A stretch of 64,000 nucleotides of DNA from Komagataella phaffii GS115 (GCF_000027005.1 NC_012965.1:168501-232500), one strand, 5' to 3'; shown: positions 39,228-49,331, counted from the first letter of the stretch. The notes: a model not told the origin generated them from the letters alone. Numbers and translations: made by a program.

Positions 39228-41891
39228 TCACTCATAATGAAAATGAAAGTAGTCTCGTAGTCCACTTTTTATGAATCCATTAGAATGGTTGATAAACCAC
39301 TCGGTGAAAAACGTCCTCTTATCAAACAAAATTTTCAAATAATTCTCAAATTCTTCTTGTAGGGGGTACTGTATTTCATCCTGACCTCCTGTGATGTTGG
39401 ACTCCTCTGGAACCAAAAACAGTACTATCATAAGGGTACTTTCCAGTGTGTCAAACACGTATTTGTCATTCTTCTGTTTGTTCAAGTCCAAGATCTTATC
39501 CGTTTTCAAACAGTGATACAATAAGGGATCAAAGCTATCGACTGAGTTTATGTACCCGTTTAACATTTTGTAGATCTGGTATAGTTGCTTCTGACCCTTC
39601 ATAAAGGATAGTGAATGAACGTCTTTGAACTTTTCATTGGCAACAAAAAAACAGTTTTGTAGGATATACTCAATATCGAAGAGATAAGTCTGTTCCTTCA
39701 CGCCAACGAGATAGTTTGACAACTTTGTCTTAATTATACCATCCATTGAATTAGCCTTCAAATAATCTTCATACAAAAACAAATTTCTGGATGAACCCTT
39801 ATTCAAAGAACTGTAATATGAAAGGAGATTTGATTTGTTGAATGAATTAGTGTCCAATGGGTAGGTTACACTAAAGAACTGGTTGCCATAGTCTACCCCC
39901 AATACAAATGGCTGTACAATCTTGTTTCGTTGCATGTACTTATTAATTTCGGAGATTACCAAATTTTTATTGTTGAAGGAAGATTCTCCACTGTCATCCA
40001 ATTTCAATTGAATGTAATCGGTGAACTCTCTAACTTTCTTGCTATTGGATATCATTTCATGGGATTTAAAACATCGATTGATTAGGTGATCTAAATACTT
40101 GAAAATGGTATCACAAATAACGCTGTCTCTTTCATTATTTTTCAGTAAATCCTCAATTGACTTTAAAAGCGAGCTGTCTATTTGCGACAGGCTTGAGTCA
40201 AACAATGAAATTTCGTCCAATGAGGTGTCTTCGTATTGAAACCCAAAGGCAATAAAACTTGAACTACTACCAACACTTGTATGCTTATTGAAATCAAACT
40301 GAGTTTCTGCAATAGAAGAAGAGAATAGAGCATCATTATTTTTGAAAGTGGGAAGTAGAAACTTGTAATTTTCTTCAAATTGTTGGGAAGAGTTGGCATA
40401 TATTTCGTATAAGGAGTCGGCATCCGGTCTTTTTTTGACTGAAGAAACTGAGGGAGAAGGCGTCGAGTTTCCACTGGTTTGACTACTATGCCTGGTTCTA
40501 AATGGACTTGAAGAGGAGTTGCTAATATTGCTGGTTTGCCTTCTGAAAAAATTATTAGGATTTGTCTTAAGATTCAAAAACTTTTTATGACTGTTGCTTC
40601 GTCTTGAAAGAACTTGACTGTTGCTGGTAAAAGAGTCGAAATTCAAAAGAATTGATTTGTCATCCAAATTGATGAATAAATCCCAAATGGGTTTCGACTG
40701 AAAGATAATATTGGCTGTTCCTGCCACATAGAATGGCATTTTTTCAAGTATCTCTAGTTGTGAAAGGTCAACGTAAGGGTAGAGATGATCAGTTGTGCAA
40801 GGTGAATCCGTGGACATGAAATTCTCCACTATAATAAAGTATGCCATGATGAACTCCAACAGCTCATTGCATGACCTGCTATAGGAGTAAACGATTATTC
40901 TCTTGCGCTGCAAGAGGGCGTTGATCAAAGCAATTATAAATGGAGTATTGTGGACACCATAAGGGAGAACAGATTTAAAGGCCGTATTGTCTATTGAGTC
41001 TTTTTCCTTGTTTGTAATGAATGCTTTATTGTCCTGGTAGAATTGAATTTTAAGAGATTTTGAGTCTAAAAGAAAAGTTCTTATTATTGATTCCTGTTCC
41101 AAATTTAACCCAAAAAATGTGAATCTTGAAGATAATAATGATAGTAAAGGAATTTGAATTGGAAAATGAGTACCAACAGATGGAATTAGAACGTTTGCTT
41201 TGAAACATTTTGACTGTGGAGAGAATTCTAAGTAGTCTTTGAACATTAGCATACCCCTAATGATTTCAGTTTCATCCTCATCCAGAATGTTGGGGTTTAA
41301 AATTTTAGCTAGGAAAGATTCTTCTTCAGACTCATTGTTAAGTTCTTGCCTCTCTATTAGTGTCTTTAACAGATCTTTTTGAATGGTTGGTATATTCTGA
41401 AAATATAAATCCAACTGTCTCAACGGAATCTCGTTTAAAGTTTGAAAAACAGCCGACAATTGAGAGAAGTCATTATCTTTCATATAAAGATGTAGTAGAA
41501 CAATCAGTAAATTCTTATATGCATACCAAAATGACAACGAAGTCACAATAGACAGGCAATTGGCTGTCCCATTTCTATAAGAGTCGTCCGATTTGAAGTA
41601 ACTTATTGACAAAATCACGCTTGGTAAACTATGGGGTTTAGGATCATATGATAAAATGGCATTTTCAAATTCAACATCACTGTATGTGCTGTAAATAGGA
41701 AAGACAGTGATACTTTCTCTGTTCATTGAATGCTGAAGTTGAGACGGCATCAGTACATTTGAAATGTCTTGCAACTGTGAAGATAGGAGCCATGAATCAT
41801 CTTCACAGGGGTGCTGGTTCGTAATAACAATACCCTTGCTCTTATCAAATTCGGCCGTCAAGATGTACGCTAAACTATCCAATTCACCCAT
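39228..41891 (-). CDS. AFI1: Afi1-like DENN-type polarity protein
   Basis: 887 residues, near S. cerevisiae Afi1 (893), which binds Arf3 and helps polarised growth. The N terminus LAYILTAEFDKSKGIVITNQ is typical of the Afi1/DENN-like domain. The middle includes the KRIIVYSYSRSCNELLEFI stretch and PFYVAGTANIIF, consistent with the SPA/DENN module, and is interrupted by a Ser/Asn-rich insert (about 430-500). In S. cerevisiae AFI1 (YOR129C) adjoins ADE2 and ORT1, both also in this window, which supports the call. The paralogue Anr2 is a possible alternative. The 3' end faces ARO10. Confidence 0.75.
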   Translation of the reverse strand: MGELDSLAYILTAEFDKSKGIVITNQHPCEDDSWLLSSQLQDISNVLMPSQLQHSMNRESITVFPIYSTYSDVEFENAILSYDPKPHSLPSVILSISYFKSDDSYRNGTANCLSIVTSLSFWYAYKNLLIVLLHLYMKDNDFSQLSAVFQTLNEIPLRQLDLYFQNIPTIQKDLLKTLIERQELNNESEEESFLAKILNPNILDEDETEIIRGMLMFKDYLEFSPQSKCFKANVLIPSVGTHFPIQIPLLSLLSSRFTFFGLNLEQESIIRTFLLDSKSLKIQFYQDNKAFITNKEKDSIDNTAFKSVLPYGVHNTPFIIALINALLQRKRIIVYSYSRSCNELLEFIMAYFIIVENFMSTDSPCTTDHLYPYVDLSQLEILEKMPFYVAGTANIIFQSKPIWDLFINLDDKSILLNFDSFTSNSQVLSRRSNSHKKFLNLKTNPNNFFRRQTSNISNSSSSPFRTRHSSQTSGNSTPSPSVSSVKKRPDADSLYEIYANSSQQFEENYKFLLPTFKNNDALFSSSIAETQFDFNKHTSVGSSSSFIAFGFQYEDTSLDEISLFDSSLSQIDSSLLKSIEDLLKNNERDSVICDTIFKYLDHLINRCFKSHEMISNSKKVREFTDYIQLKLDDSGESSFNNKNLVISEINKYMQRNKIVQPFVLGVDYGNQFFSVTYPLDTNSFNKSNLLSYYSSLNKGSSRNLFLYEDYLKANSMDGIIKTKLSNYLVGVKEQTYLFDIEYILQNCFFVANEKFKDVHSLSFMKGQKQLYQIYKMLNGYINSVDSFDPLLYHCLKTDKILDLNKQKNDKYVFDTLESTLMIVLFLVPEESNITGGQDEIQYPLQEEFENYLKILFDKRTFFTEWFINHSNGFIKSGLRDYFHFHYE

Positions 41892-42104
41892 GACGCATCT
41901 ATAACAGATCAGATCCAGATAGTAAACTGCACGATTTGGGGAAGAATTGAGACGATTTCGATATCTGATGGTACACTACCACTAAGTACCTGTTCGCGGC
42001 CTGGAAAAATGCTTCTTGCCAGCCACTCACGTCGAAATTGAAATTCCCGACACCACACATCTACGAAGAAAACATCCAACTGTTCGAATTCAATAAAAAG
42101 GAAA

Positions 42105-43430
42105 ATGGCCTCTCTAGATAAATCCTTGGATGAAATCATCTCCTCCAACAAAAAACCTGTGGTGCGTTCAAAGAAAGCCCCAGCTCCGAAGGCTTCTAAA
42201 GTCGCCAAAGTGAGCAAGAAACAAGTGGCAAGAAACAATATCCCTAAGGCATCAGTTCCCAAGACGCCTGGCAGTTCTGATTACATTGATCCCTCTTATG
42301 CCACCAAGGTTATTGTTTACAACTTGCCACATGACATCAAACAGAATGCTGTAAAAGTATGTTGAAGTTATATTAGTTAAGATTTGCATCGTGACAACTC
42401 AAATGACATGATAAAAGATGGGAATGCAGGCAAGGGTAAGAAAAACTACTGAAATGCTGGTCATTCAAGTATGCTTTTTTTAAGTGAAGGGATGTGCGTT
42501 AGTTGAAGGCTTGACGTGTCGGTGAGGTTTCGTGACCAGGTCTATTATTGATGACTGGTTTCTCTGTTTGATCAAACACACCCTATGAATATCTAAGCTC
42601 GAAGGGTAAACTTGTGAGCAATTCTGCTGAGATTTAGTTCCGGGGCAAGATTTGTCTTTTAAACACTCTTGGTTCAAGGGCGATCAATAACTATGCAACA
42701 CGGGAGTTACTTTTCACCCTTGCGATAGAACACGAAACCAGAAAGTCCCATGTACTTCATCTTAGTTCCACCACTGTGGATCAAAGATTTAGCCAGCCGC
42801 CTCACAAAACTTCCCTCTCCCTTACACTGCGATTATTGCCCTCATGGATTAAAGAGAAACATCATTGTAGTTGTCACATGTATATCTTCTCATTCCTTTT
42901 CTCGTGCCCGAAGTCAACTATTAACCAATTAATTAGGAATTCTTTCAATCCCAAGTGGGAGGTGTCAAGTCTATTGCCCTGTCTTACAATGAGAAAGGTT
43001 TGTCCAAAGGTATTGCTACTGTTGTGTTCCGAGACAATACCCATGCTACAACTGCTGTCAAAAAGTACAATGGAGCTCCAATTGACGGTGGTGCCAACAA
43101 GCTCAGATTGGAAATGATTTTTGATCCTACCAAGAAGCCTTTGATTTCCAGAATCTCCGCTAAGTAAGTAACCCCCGCAAACGCATGCATCCATGCAAAC
43201 AAAATACTAACAATTTTAGCCCCGTTGTTGAGAAACCCAGAAAATTGAATGTTCAACCAATCCAGACGATCAATAAGAAAAAAGGCCCAAAGGCTACTTC
43301 CAAACCTGCTGCCGCCAAACCTGCTCCTTCAAAAGCCGGTCCCAAGGGAGGTAAGAAGGTGAGAAAGCCAAAGAAGACAGTTGAAGAATTGGATCAGGAA
43401 ATGGCTGACTACTTTGAAAATAAGAATTAG
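42105..43430 (+). CDS. YRA1: mRNA export adaptor Yra1 (REF/ALY), three exons
   Basis: Exons 42105-42356, 42937-43163 and 43220-43430 encode 229 residues (S. cerevisiae 226). Yra1 links the TREX complex and Mex67 to mRNA. The N-terminal ASLDKSLDEIISSNKK box is diagnostic. The RRM begins at VIVYNLPHDIKQNAVK, crosses the first splice (K joined to EFFQSQVGG), and contains VKSIALSYNEKGLSKGIATVVF. The C-terminal box EELDQEMADYFENKN matches Yra1. Intron 1 has a GTATGT donor and TTAG acceptor; intron 2 has GTAAGT, TACTAAC and TTAG. COI1 follows convergently, as YDR381C-A follows YDR381W. Confidence 0.96.
42357..42936 (+). other. YRA1 intron 1, unusually long (580 bases)
   Basis: All other introns seen in this window are 52-175 bases. 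The donor is GTATGT. The best branch candidate near the acceptor is CTATTAAC (about 42918-42925), weaker than the perfect TACTAAC used by intron 2. In S. cerevisiae the YRA1 intron is also exceptionally long, with a suboptimal branch point, and mediates autoregulation of YRA1 expression. A possible box C/D-like arrangement (TTGATGA near 42548, CTGA near 42627) is weak. Confidence 0.85.
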
Positions 43431-43480
43431 CCCAACAAAATATGTACAAGTATTATATAAATGAATCTACATGGTGTGTT

Positions 43481-43810
43481 TTATTTAGATCCTCCAAACC
43501 AAGGAAAGAAACTAAACTTATCTCCGGACTTACGAGTCAAATAACTATCCGCAGTTCCTTGGAACTCAGACTTTCTTCCATAAGCGGTCATATCATCTTT
43601 GGACTGTGGGAATCCTGGACGAATCTTTGAAATGTCATAATCTTGCTCTCTATCTCCAAGCACAGCGTCCGGTAAATGCTGGTTCTTCTTTCTCAGATGA
43701 ATCTTGGATTTAACAAATAAAGCCGTGCCTATGGCTAATGTACTCAAAAACAAAGTCTGCTTCCAGAATTTCGCAAACGATGGAATGCCATTTCCTGTAA
43801 ATGTACTCAT
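43481..43810 (-). CDS. COI1: Coi1-like mitochondrial inner-membrane protein
   Basis: 109 residues. One hydrophobic segment (about 18-33) follows a short N terminus. The tail has IRPGFPQSKDD and a TRKSGDKF motif shared with S. cerevisiae Coi1 (YDR381C-A, 114 residues), an inner-membrane protein that associates with cytochrome c oxidase and respiratory supercomplexes. Its convergent position 50 bases from YRA1 matches the S. cerevisiae arrangement. Confidence comes from motif and position together. Confidence 0.85.
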   Translation of the reverse strand: MSTFTGNGIPSFAKFWKQTLFLSTLAIGTALFVKSKIHLRKKNQHLPDAVLGDREQDYDISKIRPGFPQSKDDMTAYGRKSEFQGTADSYLTRKSGDKFSFFPWFGGSK

Positions 43811-44099
43811 TGAACCTATGTTTGATTAAAGTTGGTGTGAAGTCATCAAACGAGAGTAAAATCAGATACTCGTGCACCGGCCAAAATTGACTGAGCTAAT
43901 CTCTGCAGGCTTGACATCCGAACACAACAAATAGGCGACAAATCTTAACTATCTAATCGTAGGCTATGGTAGAACTTTGTGGGGGTAGAGGAAGACTACA
44001 ACAGCAAGACAAAACAAAAGAGTCATAGTTTGACTCTCTGCTTTTTTCTTCTTTCTCTTCTTTTTCTTCCTCCATATTCGTTATTTATTTCGAACTGGA

Positions 44100-45260
44100 A
44101 TGTCAAAAAACGCTCAGGTTGACGATCTTGCCCATGGGCTTGCAGGTGCCGGAGGGGGAATTCTCTCAATGATTATCACTTATCCCCTTCTGACCCTATC
44201 AACCCATGCCCAATCTTCAAAAACCCAGAAACCACTAGATGGCTCTGTAGATGAGAAGGAATTGGAGCCCAAGAAGTCTTCAACTTACGGTACTCTAAAA
44301 CGGATTTTGAAAAAGCAGGGAGTTCGGGGTCTCTACAACGGGCTGGAAAGTGCTATCCTTGGGATAGCAGTCAACAACTTCATTTATTACTACTTCTATG
44401 AGCTAACTGGAAACACTTTGGAAGGCTTGTCCCGTGGTAGAAAGAGAGGTTCCAGAGTTGGTGGTCTCTCTGCATTCCAAAGTATTGTTGCTGGAGCTAT
44501 TGCTGGTGTGATTTCCCGTATTGCCACAAATCCTATCTGGGTAGCAAATACCAGAATGACTGTTCTTTCCAGAGAACAGAGAGATCTGAAGAGGGTAAAC
44601 ACATTGCAGGCAATTTTGTACATCTTCAAGACTGAGGGATTCAAAACGCTGTTCAGTGGCCTCATTCCGGCATTGTTTTTGGTCCTGAACCCGATCATTC
44701 ATTACACGATTTTTGAGCAACTGAAAACACTACTGGTAAAGACAAGAAAGAGAGCGTTGACTCCCTTGGATGCTTTACTGTTGGGTGCTTTTGGAAAACT
44801 TATTTCAACGGTGATCACCTACCCCTACGTCACCCTGAGAACTAGAATGCATTTGCAAAACGCTGAGAATGCTAGGAATTCTTCCGGTGAGAGCTCAGTC
44901 AGCAATTCCGCTGTTCTTTCGGCCACGTCAGACGAAGACTTGGGCAAAGAGGGCGACAACGAGAAAAAGATTGCCCAGGAACAACCTACCAACACTATTT
45001 GGGGCCTTTCCACGAAAATGTTAAAAGAAGAAGGAATATCAAGTTTCTACAGTGGAATGTCTGTCAAGTTATCGCAGTCAATCTTGTCAGCTGCCTTTTT
45101 GTTCTTTTTCAAAGAAGAGTTGGTATCAGCCAGTGATGTGGCAATTAAGGCGGTGAAAAAGGTCGACTACAAGTCTTTCTTGAATAACCCCGCTCAAGTA
45201 GTGCCTGATTTGAACCCTGCACCATCTCCCAATGCTGACGGCTCTCCAGTGGATATTTAG
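44100..45260 (+). CDS. peroxisomal membrane carrier, PMP47/Ant1-like
   Basis: 386-residue mitochondrial-carrier-family protein with three repeats. Signature variants are YPLLTLSTHAQ, NPIWVANTRM and YPYVTLRTRM. The NPIWV-x-TRM form is characteristic of the peroxisomal and nucleotide carriers (Candida boidinii Pmp47, yeast Ant1) rather than typical mitochondrial carriers. Ant1 exchanges ATP for AMP in peroxisomes. A hydrophilic insert occurs at about 245-300. In methylotrophic yeasts PMP47 is an abundant peroxisomal protein induced on methanol or oleate; induction cannot be read here. Substrate and location are inferred from family. Confidence 0.85.
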   Translation: MSKNAQVDDLAHGLAGAGGGILSMIITYPLLTLSTHAQSSKTQKPLDGSVDEKELEPKKSSTYGTLKRILKKQGVRGLYNGLESAILGIAVNNFIYYYFYELTGNTLEGLSRGRKRGSRVGGLSAFQSIVAGAIAGVISRIATNPIWVANTRMTVLSREQRDLKRVNTLQAILYIFKTEGFKTLFSGLIPALFLVLNPIIHYTIFEQLKTLLVKTRKRALTPLDALLLGAFGKLISTVITYPYVTLRTRMHLQNAENARNSSGESSVSNSAVLSATSDEDLGKEGDNEKKIAQEQPTNTIWGLSTKMLKEEGISSFYSGMSVKLSQSILSAAFLFFFKEELVSASDVAIKAVKKVDYKSFLNNPAQVVPDLNPAPSPNADGSPVDI

Positions 45261-45425
45261 GTCATCTGTAACTAACTTTTCTTTCATACATGTTATTCTT
45301 ATTATGTAATCTGAATCGATCCGCCGCGATCATTCTGATTCCAGTGAAATTTAACTAGGCAGCTTTTTCCACCGTTGTTTCTCTTATTTTCTTGTAACAG
45401 CTCCTAACTGGATAAATTTTAGTTG

Positions 45426-46334
45426 ATGAAGAATGAATCTGATACCAGTAGCTATATAAAGTCTAACACTCAAAAAAAGATTGACGAGCTGGTCTTTGGT
45501 TCTGTGGCTGGAGCTTTAGGAAAGGTAGTTGAGTATCCTTTGGATACAATCAAAGTTCGATTACAGTACTCCAGTGGGAAGACTCCAGAGCATCCTTCGA
45601 CATGGAAGGTCATCACACAAACTTACAAGCATGAAGGTTTTTTTAACGGATTTTACAAAGGCCTGAGTTCACCTCTAATGGGAGCTGCCGCTGAATGTTC
45701 TTCTCTGTTCTTCAGTTATGAGCTGGCTCAAGACTGGGTGAAATCCTACAAACCTGAAATTACATTACTCGATAAGATCTATTGTGGTGCATTTTCGGGT
45801 GTGGTAACTTCGTTCATTCTCACCCCAATCGAACTTGTCAAATGTAAGATGCAAGTGATTAATCTTCAGATGAAATCTGAAAAACCTCCTGGAATAGCCC
45901 GATTGGTCTCTGATATTTACAAGAGCCAAGGGTTGAAAGGCTTGTGGAAAGGACAACTAAGCACAATGATAAGAGAAACAGGTGGAACAGCTCTATGGTT
46001 CGGAGCTTACGAATACGTCCTCATTCTCTTTAATGGGGGAATCTCCAAAGATGCCAAATCTAACGGAACTTCCTTACAATACATCATTGCTGGTGGTGTT
46101 GCTGGAGCCGTCTACAATGCATCATTTTATCCAGTGGACACTATCAAGTCCATGATCCAAACTGAGCAGAGCCATCATCAACAAGTGAAGACGGCAGACA
46201 TCATACTTCGTTTGTGGCGATCCAGAGGCTTTAGGGGCTTTTATTCTGGATTGGGAATCACATTGTTGAAGAGTGTTCCTGCCAACGGTATAGTCTTCTT
46301 CACACACCAGACATTGAAAAACAACTTTTCATAG
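45426..46334 (+). CDS. ORT1: mitochondrial ornithine carrier-like protein
   Basis: 302 residues from the ATG at 45426 (the open frame has a TTG just before). Three carrier repeats have YPLDTIKVRLQ, TPIELVKCKMQ and YPVDTIKSMIQ. The residues around RETGGTALWFGAYEYV match the ornithine/basic amino acid carriers (S. cerevisiae Ort1/Arg11, 292 residues). Ort1 exports ornithine for cytosolic arginine synthesis. In S. cerevisiae ORT1 (YOR130C) neighbours AFI1 and ADE2, both also in this window. It is in tandem with, but not closely related to, the upstream carrier. Confidence 0.88.
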   Translation: MKNESDTSSYIKSNTQKKIDELVFGSVAGALGKVVEYPLDTIKVRLQYSSGKTPEHPSTWKVITQTYKHEGFFNGFYKGLSSPLMGAAAECSSLFFSYELAQDWVKSYKPEITLLDKIYCGAFSGVVTSFILTPIELVKCKMQVINLQMKSEKPPGIARLVSDIYKSQGLKGLWKGQLSTMIRETGGTALWFGAYEYVLILFNGGISKDAKSNGTSLQYIIAGGVAGAVYNASFYPVDTIKSMIQTEQSHHQQVKTADIILRLWRSRGFRGFYSGLGITLLKSVPANGIVFFTHQTLKNNFS

Positions 46335-46603
46335 AGAGAGCTTTAACCGCCAGCCATACAGAAAAGAAACTGAAAACTGATAGATAGATGGACCCTGGGT
46401 CTACCACTTGATAGAGTATGCTTATGTAATAATATTAGAACAAACTATATGAAAACACAGTCACGAAAGATGGTGTAAGGATGTTTTGAATTCGCTGGCC
46501 CAGTCGTTGCCCTGCAACCTATAATTTTTTTTTCACTAGTATAGTACTCTTCAAGGGATAGTCTGCTTAAATCGAAGCTTAAACGTGATTATTCTAGGAT
46601 AAA
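46335..46603. promoter_or_regulatory. RPP2 promoter region
   Basis: Contains the ORT1 3' end and the RPP2 promoter. A short T run (46527-46534) lies upstream of the ribosomal-protein gene. No gene is seen. Confidence 0.5.
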
Positions 46604-46933
46604 ATGAAGTATCTAGCTGCTTACTTATTATTGCAACAAGGTGGTGTTCAAACCCCTTCCGCTGAGCAAATCTCTGACTTGCTCCAGACCGTTGGATCTG
46701 AGGTTGACGAGTCCAGATTGTCCGTTCTTTTGAAAGAGCTTGAGGGTAAGGACATCTCTGAGTTAATCGCTGAGGGATCTTCCAAGTTGGCTTCCGTTCC
46801 ATCTGGCGGTGCTGCTGCTGCTGGCGCCTCTTCTGGTGCCGCTGCTGGTGCCACTGAGGAAGCTGCTGAAGAGGCTGCTGAAGAGGAGAAGGAAGAGTCC
46901 GACGATGACATGGGCTTCGGTCTGTTCGATTAA
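46604..46933 (+). CDS. RPP2: 60S acidic ribosomal stalk protein P2
   Basis: 109 residues. It begins [14 protein letters not shown], the P2-type start, then has an Ala/Gly-rich hinge and the [13 protein letters not shown] tail that recruits elongation factors. P2 pairs with P1 on the uL10 base of the stalk. Position next to YRA1, COI1 and the NKP1-like gene corresponds to RPP2B (YDR382W) in S. cerevisiae. No intron is required. The stop faces the next gene with 50 bases between. Confidence 0.97.
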   Translation: MKYLAAYLLLQQGGVQTPSAEQISDLLQTVGSEVDESRLSVLLKELEGKDISELIAEGSSKLASVPSGGAAAAGASSGAAAGATEEAAEEAAEEEKEESDDDMGFGLFD

Positions 46934-46983
46934 GCTGATTCTCTTAAATAATGTCAAGTTTTTTTGTACAAATACAGGTTGAA

Positions 46984-47757
46984 TTAGTTTACTTTTGAGG
47001 GAAGGGCTTTCAAAGTGTTACTGACTTGTAGCTTCACTTTGGGGTCCCGTAGTTTATACTCCAGTCTGCTGAGAAGAATCCGTAGCTGATTAATCTGAGC
47101 TGTGAGCTCTGTGTTGCTACTAATCACTAAATTTTGCTGGAGTCTTTCTGGGTCTGATAAACTGCTAGTCAGTAATTTCAAGATGTCATTGTAGTGTGAT
47201 AATTTCTGTTTGAGCGCTTCAACCTTATTTTCTTTGGAGATTAGGTTCTCTTTCACTTTGTCATAACTGGCCAGAAGCGGGGTGATGTCTGATCTTTGCT
47301 TTAATAGATGCGCCACAGTGCTAGAAGGTGGGAGTTTGTGCACTTTGTCCATAAAGTGTTCTTTTTGAACAAGTAGTAAACCGTGAACATTGTTTGCACT
47401 GTGATCTTGAGAATTGAAAGGTTCCAGAAGGTAATAAAGTTTCAAAAACTCGTCCAATCGTTCGATTTCCATCCTTTTCTCGCTCTCAATGTATTGCAAA
47501 GATACCAAATGAATGGCCTGTCTGTTAAATATGCTGGCGTAACGAGCTTTAAGTAGAAAATTAACACTTCTGATTAGTCTATTCAATGCAAGGGGACTGA
47601 GATGTTTAGCTTGATTCGGTTCATACTGATGTTGAGTTTTCAATATTTCGTTCAAGTCTTTGGAGATGATTAGAGGCTTCTTTACAATGGACACCTGGTT
47701 CTTAATTGAATCATGAACGGAAAGATAAGACTTTGGTCTTGCTTGCCGTTTATCCAT
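46984..47757 (-). CDS. coiled-coil protein in the NKP1 position
   Basis: 257 residues, mainly helical and coiled coil (about 150-250) with no membrane segment. I do not see convincing sequence identity to a known family. In S. cerevisiae the gene convergent to RPP2B is NKP1 (YDR383C, 238 residues), a coiled-coil kinetochore subunit. Size, coiled-coil nature and synteny make a diverged Nkp1 the best guess, but it stays unproven. Confidence 0.6.
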   Translation of the reverse strand: MDKRQARPKSYLSVHDSIKNQVSIVKKPLIISKDLNEILKTQHQYEPNQAKHLSPLALNRLIRSVNFLLKARYASIFNRQAIHLVSLQYIESEKRMEIERLDEFLKLYYLLEPFNSQDHSANNVHGLLLVQKEHFMDKVHKLPPSSTVAHLLKQRSDITPLLASYDKVKENLISKENKVEALKQKLSHYNDILKLLTSSLSDPERLQQNLVISSNTELTAQINQLRILLSRLEYKLRDPKVKLQVSNTLKALPSKVN

Positions 47758-47873
47758 GTTTTGGATAAATGAGATAACATGAATAATGCTTTCGAGATTT
47801 TATAAATAAAGTCTGCCTAATCGTGGTTGTCTTCATCAACAATTATAATACATTACTGATATATAAATGTATT

Positions 47874-48371
47874 CTACATTATGGAGCATGATCTGGAATA
47901 GAGATTAACCTCAGAACCAGGATTTGAGGAATTGGTATTTTGTGAATTTATTGCAAGCAATTGATCCTCCACCTTAGCAGGCTCTACCAACGAATGTGAT
48001 GAAGAATTAAACGTGAACACATTTTCGGAGATCGAGTCGGTAGATGGAGCAAGCAATCCTTTTAGGGGCTTTTCATTTGGTTTACTATCAGCTGTCTTTC
48101 TCAAAGAATTAGTTGTCCATTGTGTCCCTTTTACAGGGGGACCATTGAAACACTGTTTTTTACGCCCAAACAGAATGTCTCCCATTGTCAATAAAGAACT
48201 CTTTTCCACTGCATTATTGAGAGTCAGTTCAGGTTGGGGGTCGTCAAGGACGCTTTCAATGGACCTTGTAATCTCCAGACGAAAGGGATAAGCATCAACT
48301 GACTCAACAATGGTACTGCATTGGAATTCGAAATAACAGTCCAATTCTTCTTGCCGGTAAGAGTAATTCAT
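47874..48371 (-). CDS. hypothetical protein with a C-terminal CaaX box
   Basis: 165 residues from the ATG at 48371; no family recognised. The N-terminal half is acidic and mixed beta/helix-like, the C-terminal half is Ser/Asn-rich and probably disordered. It ends in Cys-Ser-Ile-Met, a good CaaX motif for farnesylation, preceded by YSRS. That suggests a membrane-tethered protein (inference). Codon use is not distinctive. The frame is closed by stops on both sides, so it may be complete. Confidence 0.55.
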   Translation of the reverse strand: MNYSYRQEELDCYFEFQCSTIVESVDAYPFRLEITRSIESVLDDPQPELTLNNAVEKSSLLTMGDILFGRKKQCFNGPPVKGTQWTTNSLRKTADSKPNEKPLKGLLAPSTDSISENVFTFNSSSHSLVEPAKVEDQLLAINSQNTNSSNPGSEVNLYSRSCSIM

Positions 48372-48628
48372 GCACCTGGTTTAATGGAAGATGGAGGTGG
48401 GAGCCAATGCGACCATACTTCTCTTTTTTACCCTTCACATTGCAGACAATTCATTATCATTATAGATCTGGGGTCAATCACCAGTCAAGATCGCGCTACA
48501 AAGCTTCAGAAATTATACCAGTGGGATACTATTATAACATATATACATCTAACATCCAGTTCCTAGCCTTGGTCAAGCGTCAATGCATACTTGGATTTTA
48601 CCCTGTATGATGATCTTTCAGTGCACGT

Positions 48629-49099
48629 TCACTGGCTAATAATTTCGTTGGCGTTCGAACTTGAAGATGTCTGAGAAACTATTGTGACATATTCTTCTAA
48701 GAATTCAACTTCCTGAACTGAACATACGAACACTTCATGGACAGCAAAAATTGCTGATGGCTCCGGTTGATAAACTTGAATTCTGCTTGATCTGGTGCTG
48801 CTATTCCAACTTCTAGCATCACTTTCTATAGCCCCAGCTTTTAGTTGTTCCATAAAACTACTAGGATGTGCTTTCTGATAGAGAATATCGTGAAGAGGGA
48901 TGTATCCAGATCCCATGATCGAAGCAGAAGAGATATCTTTATTTGAGTTTGGAAAGTCAACGATGTCAATGGCAGAGGCTAGATTTCTGTGTTGTTTCAG
49001 CCATGCCAACCCATTTAGCTTTTCAAAATTCTTCTTGATGTTGAACAGCTTAGCGGCCATTTTCCTTTTGACTCCATTCTGTCTCGGGATAGTATCCAT
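48629..49099 (-). CDS. hypothetical protein
   Basis: 156 residues from the ATG at 49099. A basic N terminus (VKRKMAAKLFNIKKNFEKL) precedes a Ser-rich and mixed region; the C terminus is a beta-like VFVCSVQEVEFLEEYVTIV stretch and a Ser/Asn tail. No homologue is recognised. Length and composition are compatible with a real gene, but it could be one exon of a larger one. Confidence 0.5.
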   Translation of the reverse strand: MDTIPRQNGVKRKMAAKLFNIKKNFEKLNGLAWLKQHRNLASAIDIVDFPNSNKDISSASIMGSGYIPLHDILYQKAHPSSFMEQLKAGAIESDARSWNSSTRSSRIQVYQPEPSAIFAVHEVFVCSVQEVEFLEEYVTIVSQTSSSSNANEIISQ

Positions 49100-49331
49100 A
49101 TTTTCCAGAACAAACTAAGAATCAATGCGGCTTCCTAGCTTTTATATCAACACTGAGCTACAGAACATTTAATTATCTCCTCCTCACCAATTGGGAAAAA
49201 CAATTTTCTTCTAAGCAAGTAATTCTTGTATTGTCTACAATAAATAAAATAAATATAAGGAAAGCTCGCCATTTGCGATATGCCACTGGTGTAATCAATG
49301 TAATCACCCCTCTAAACTACATTTCTCCAAA
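49100..49331. other. short AT-rich intergenic
   Basis: No gene is seen. It contains the 3' end of the complex I-type gene and the promoter of the hypothetical protein gene. Confidence 0.5.
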
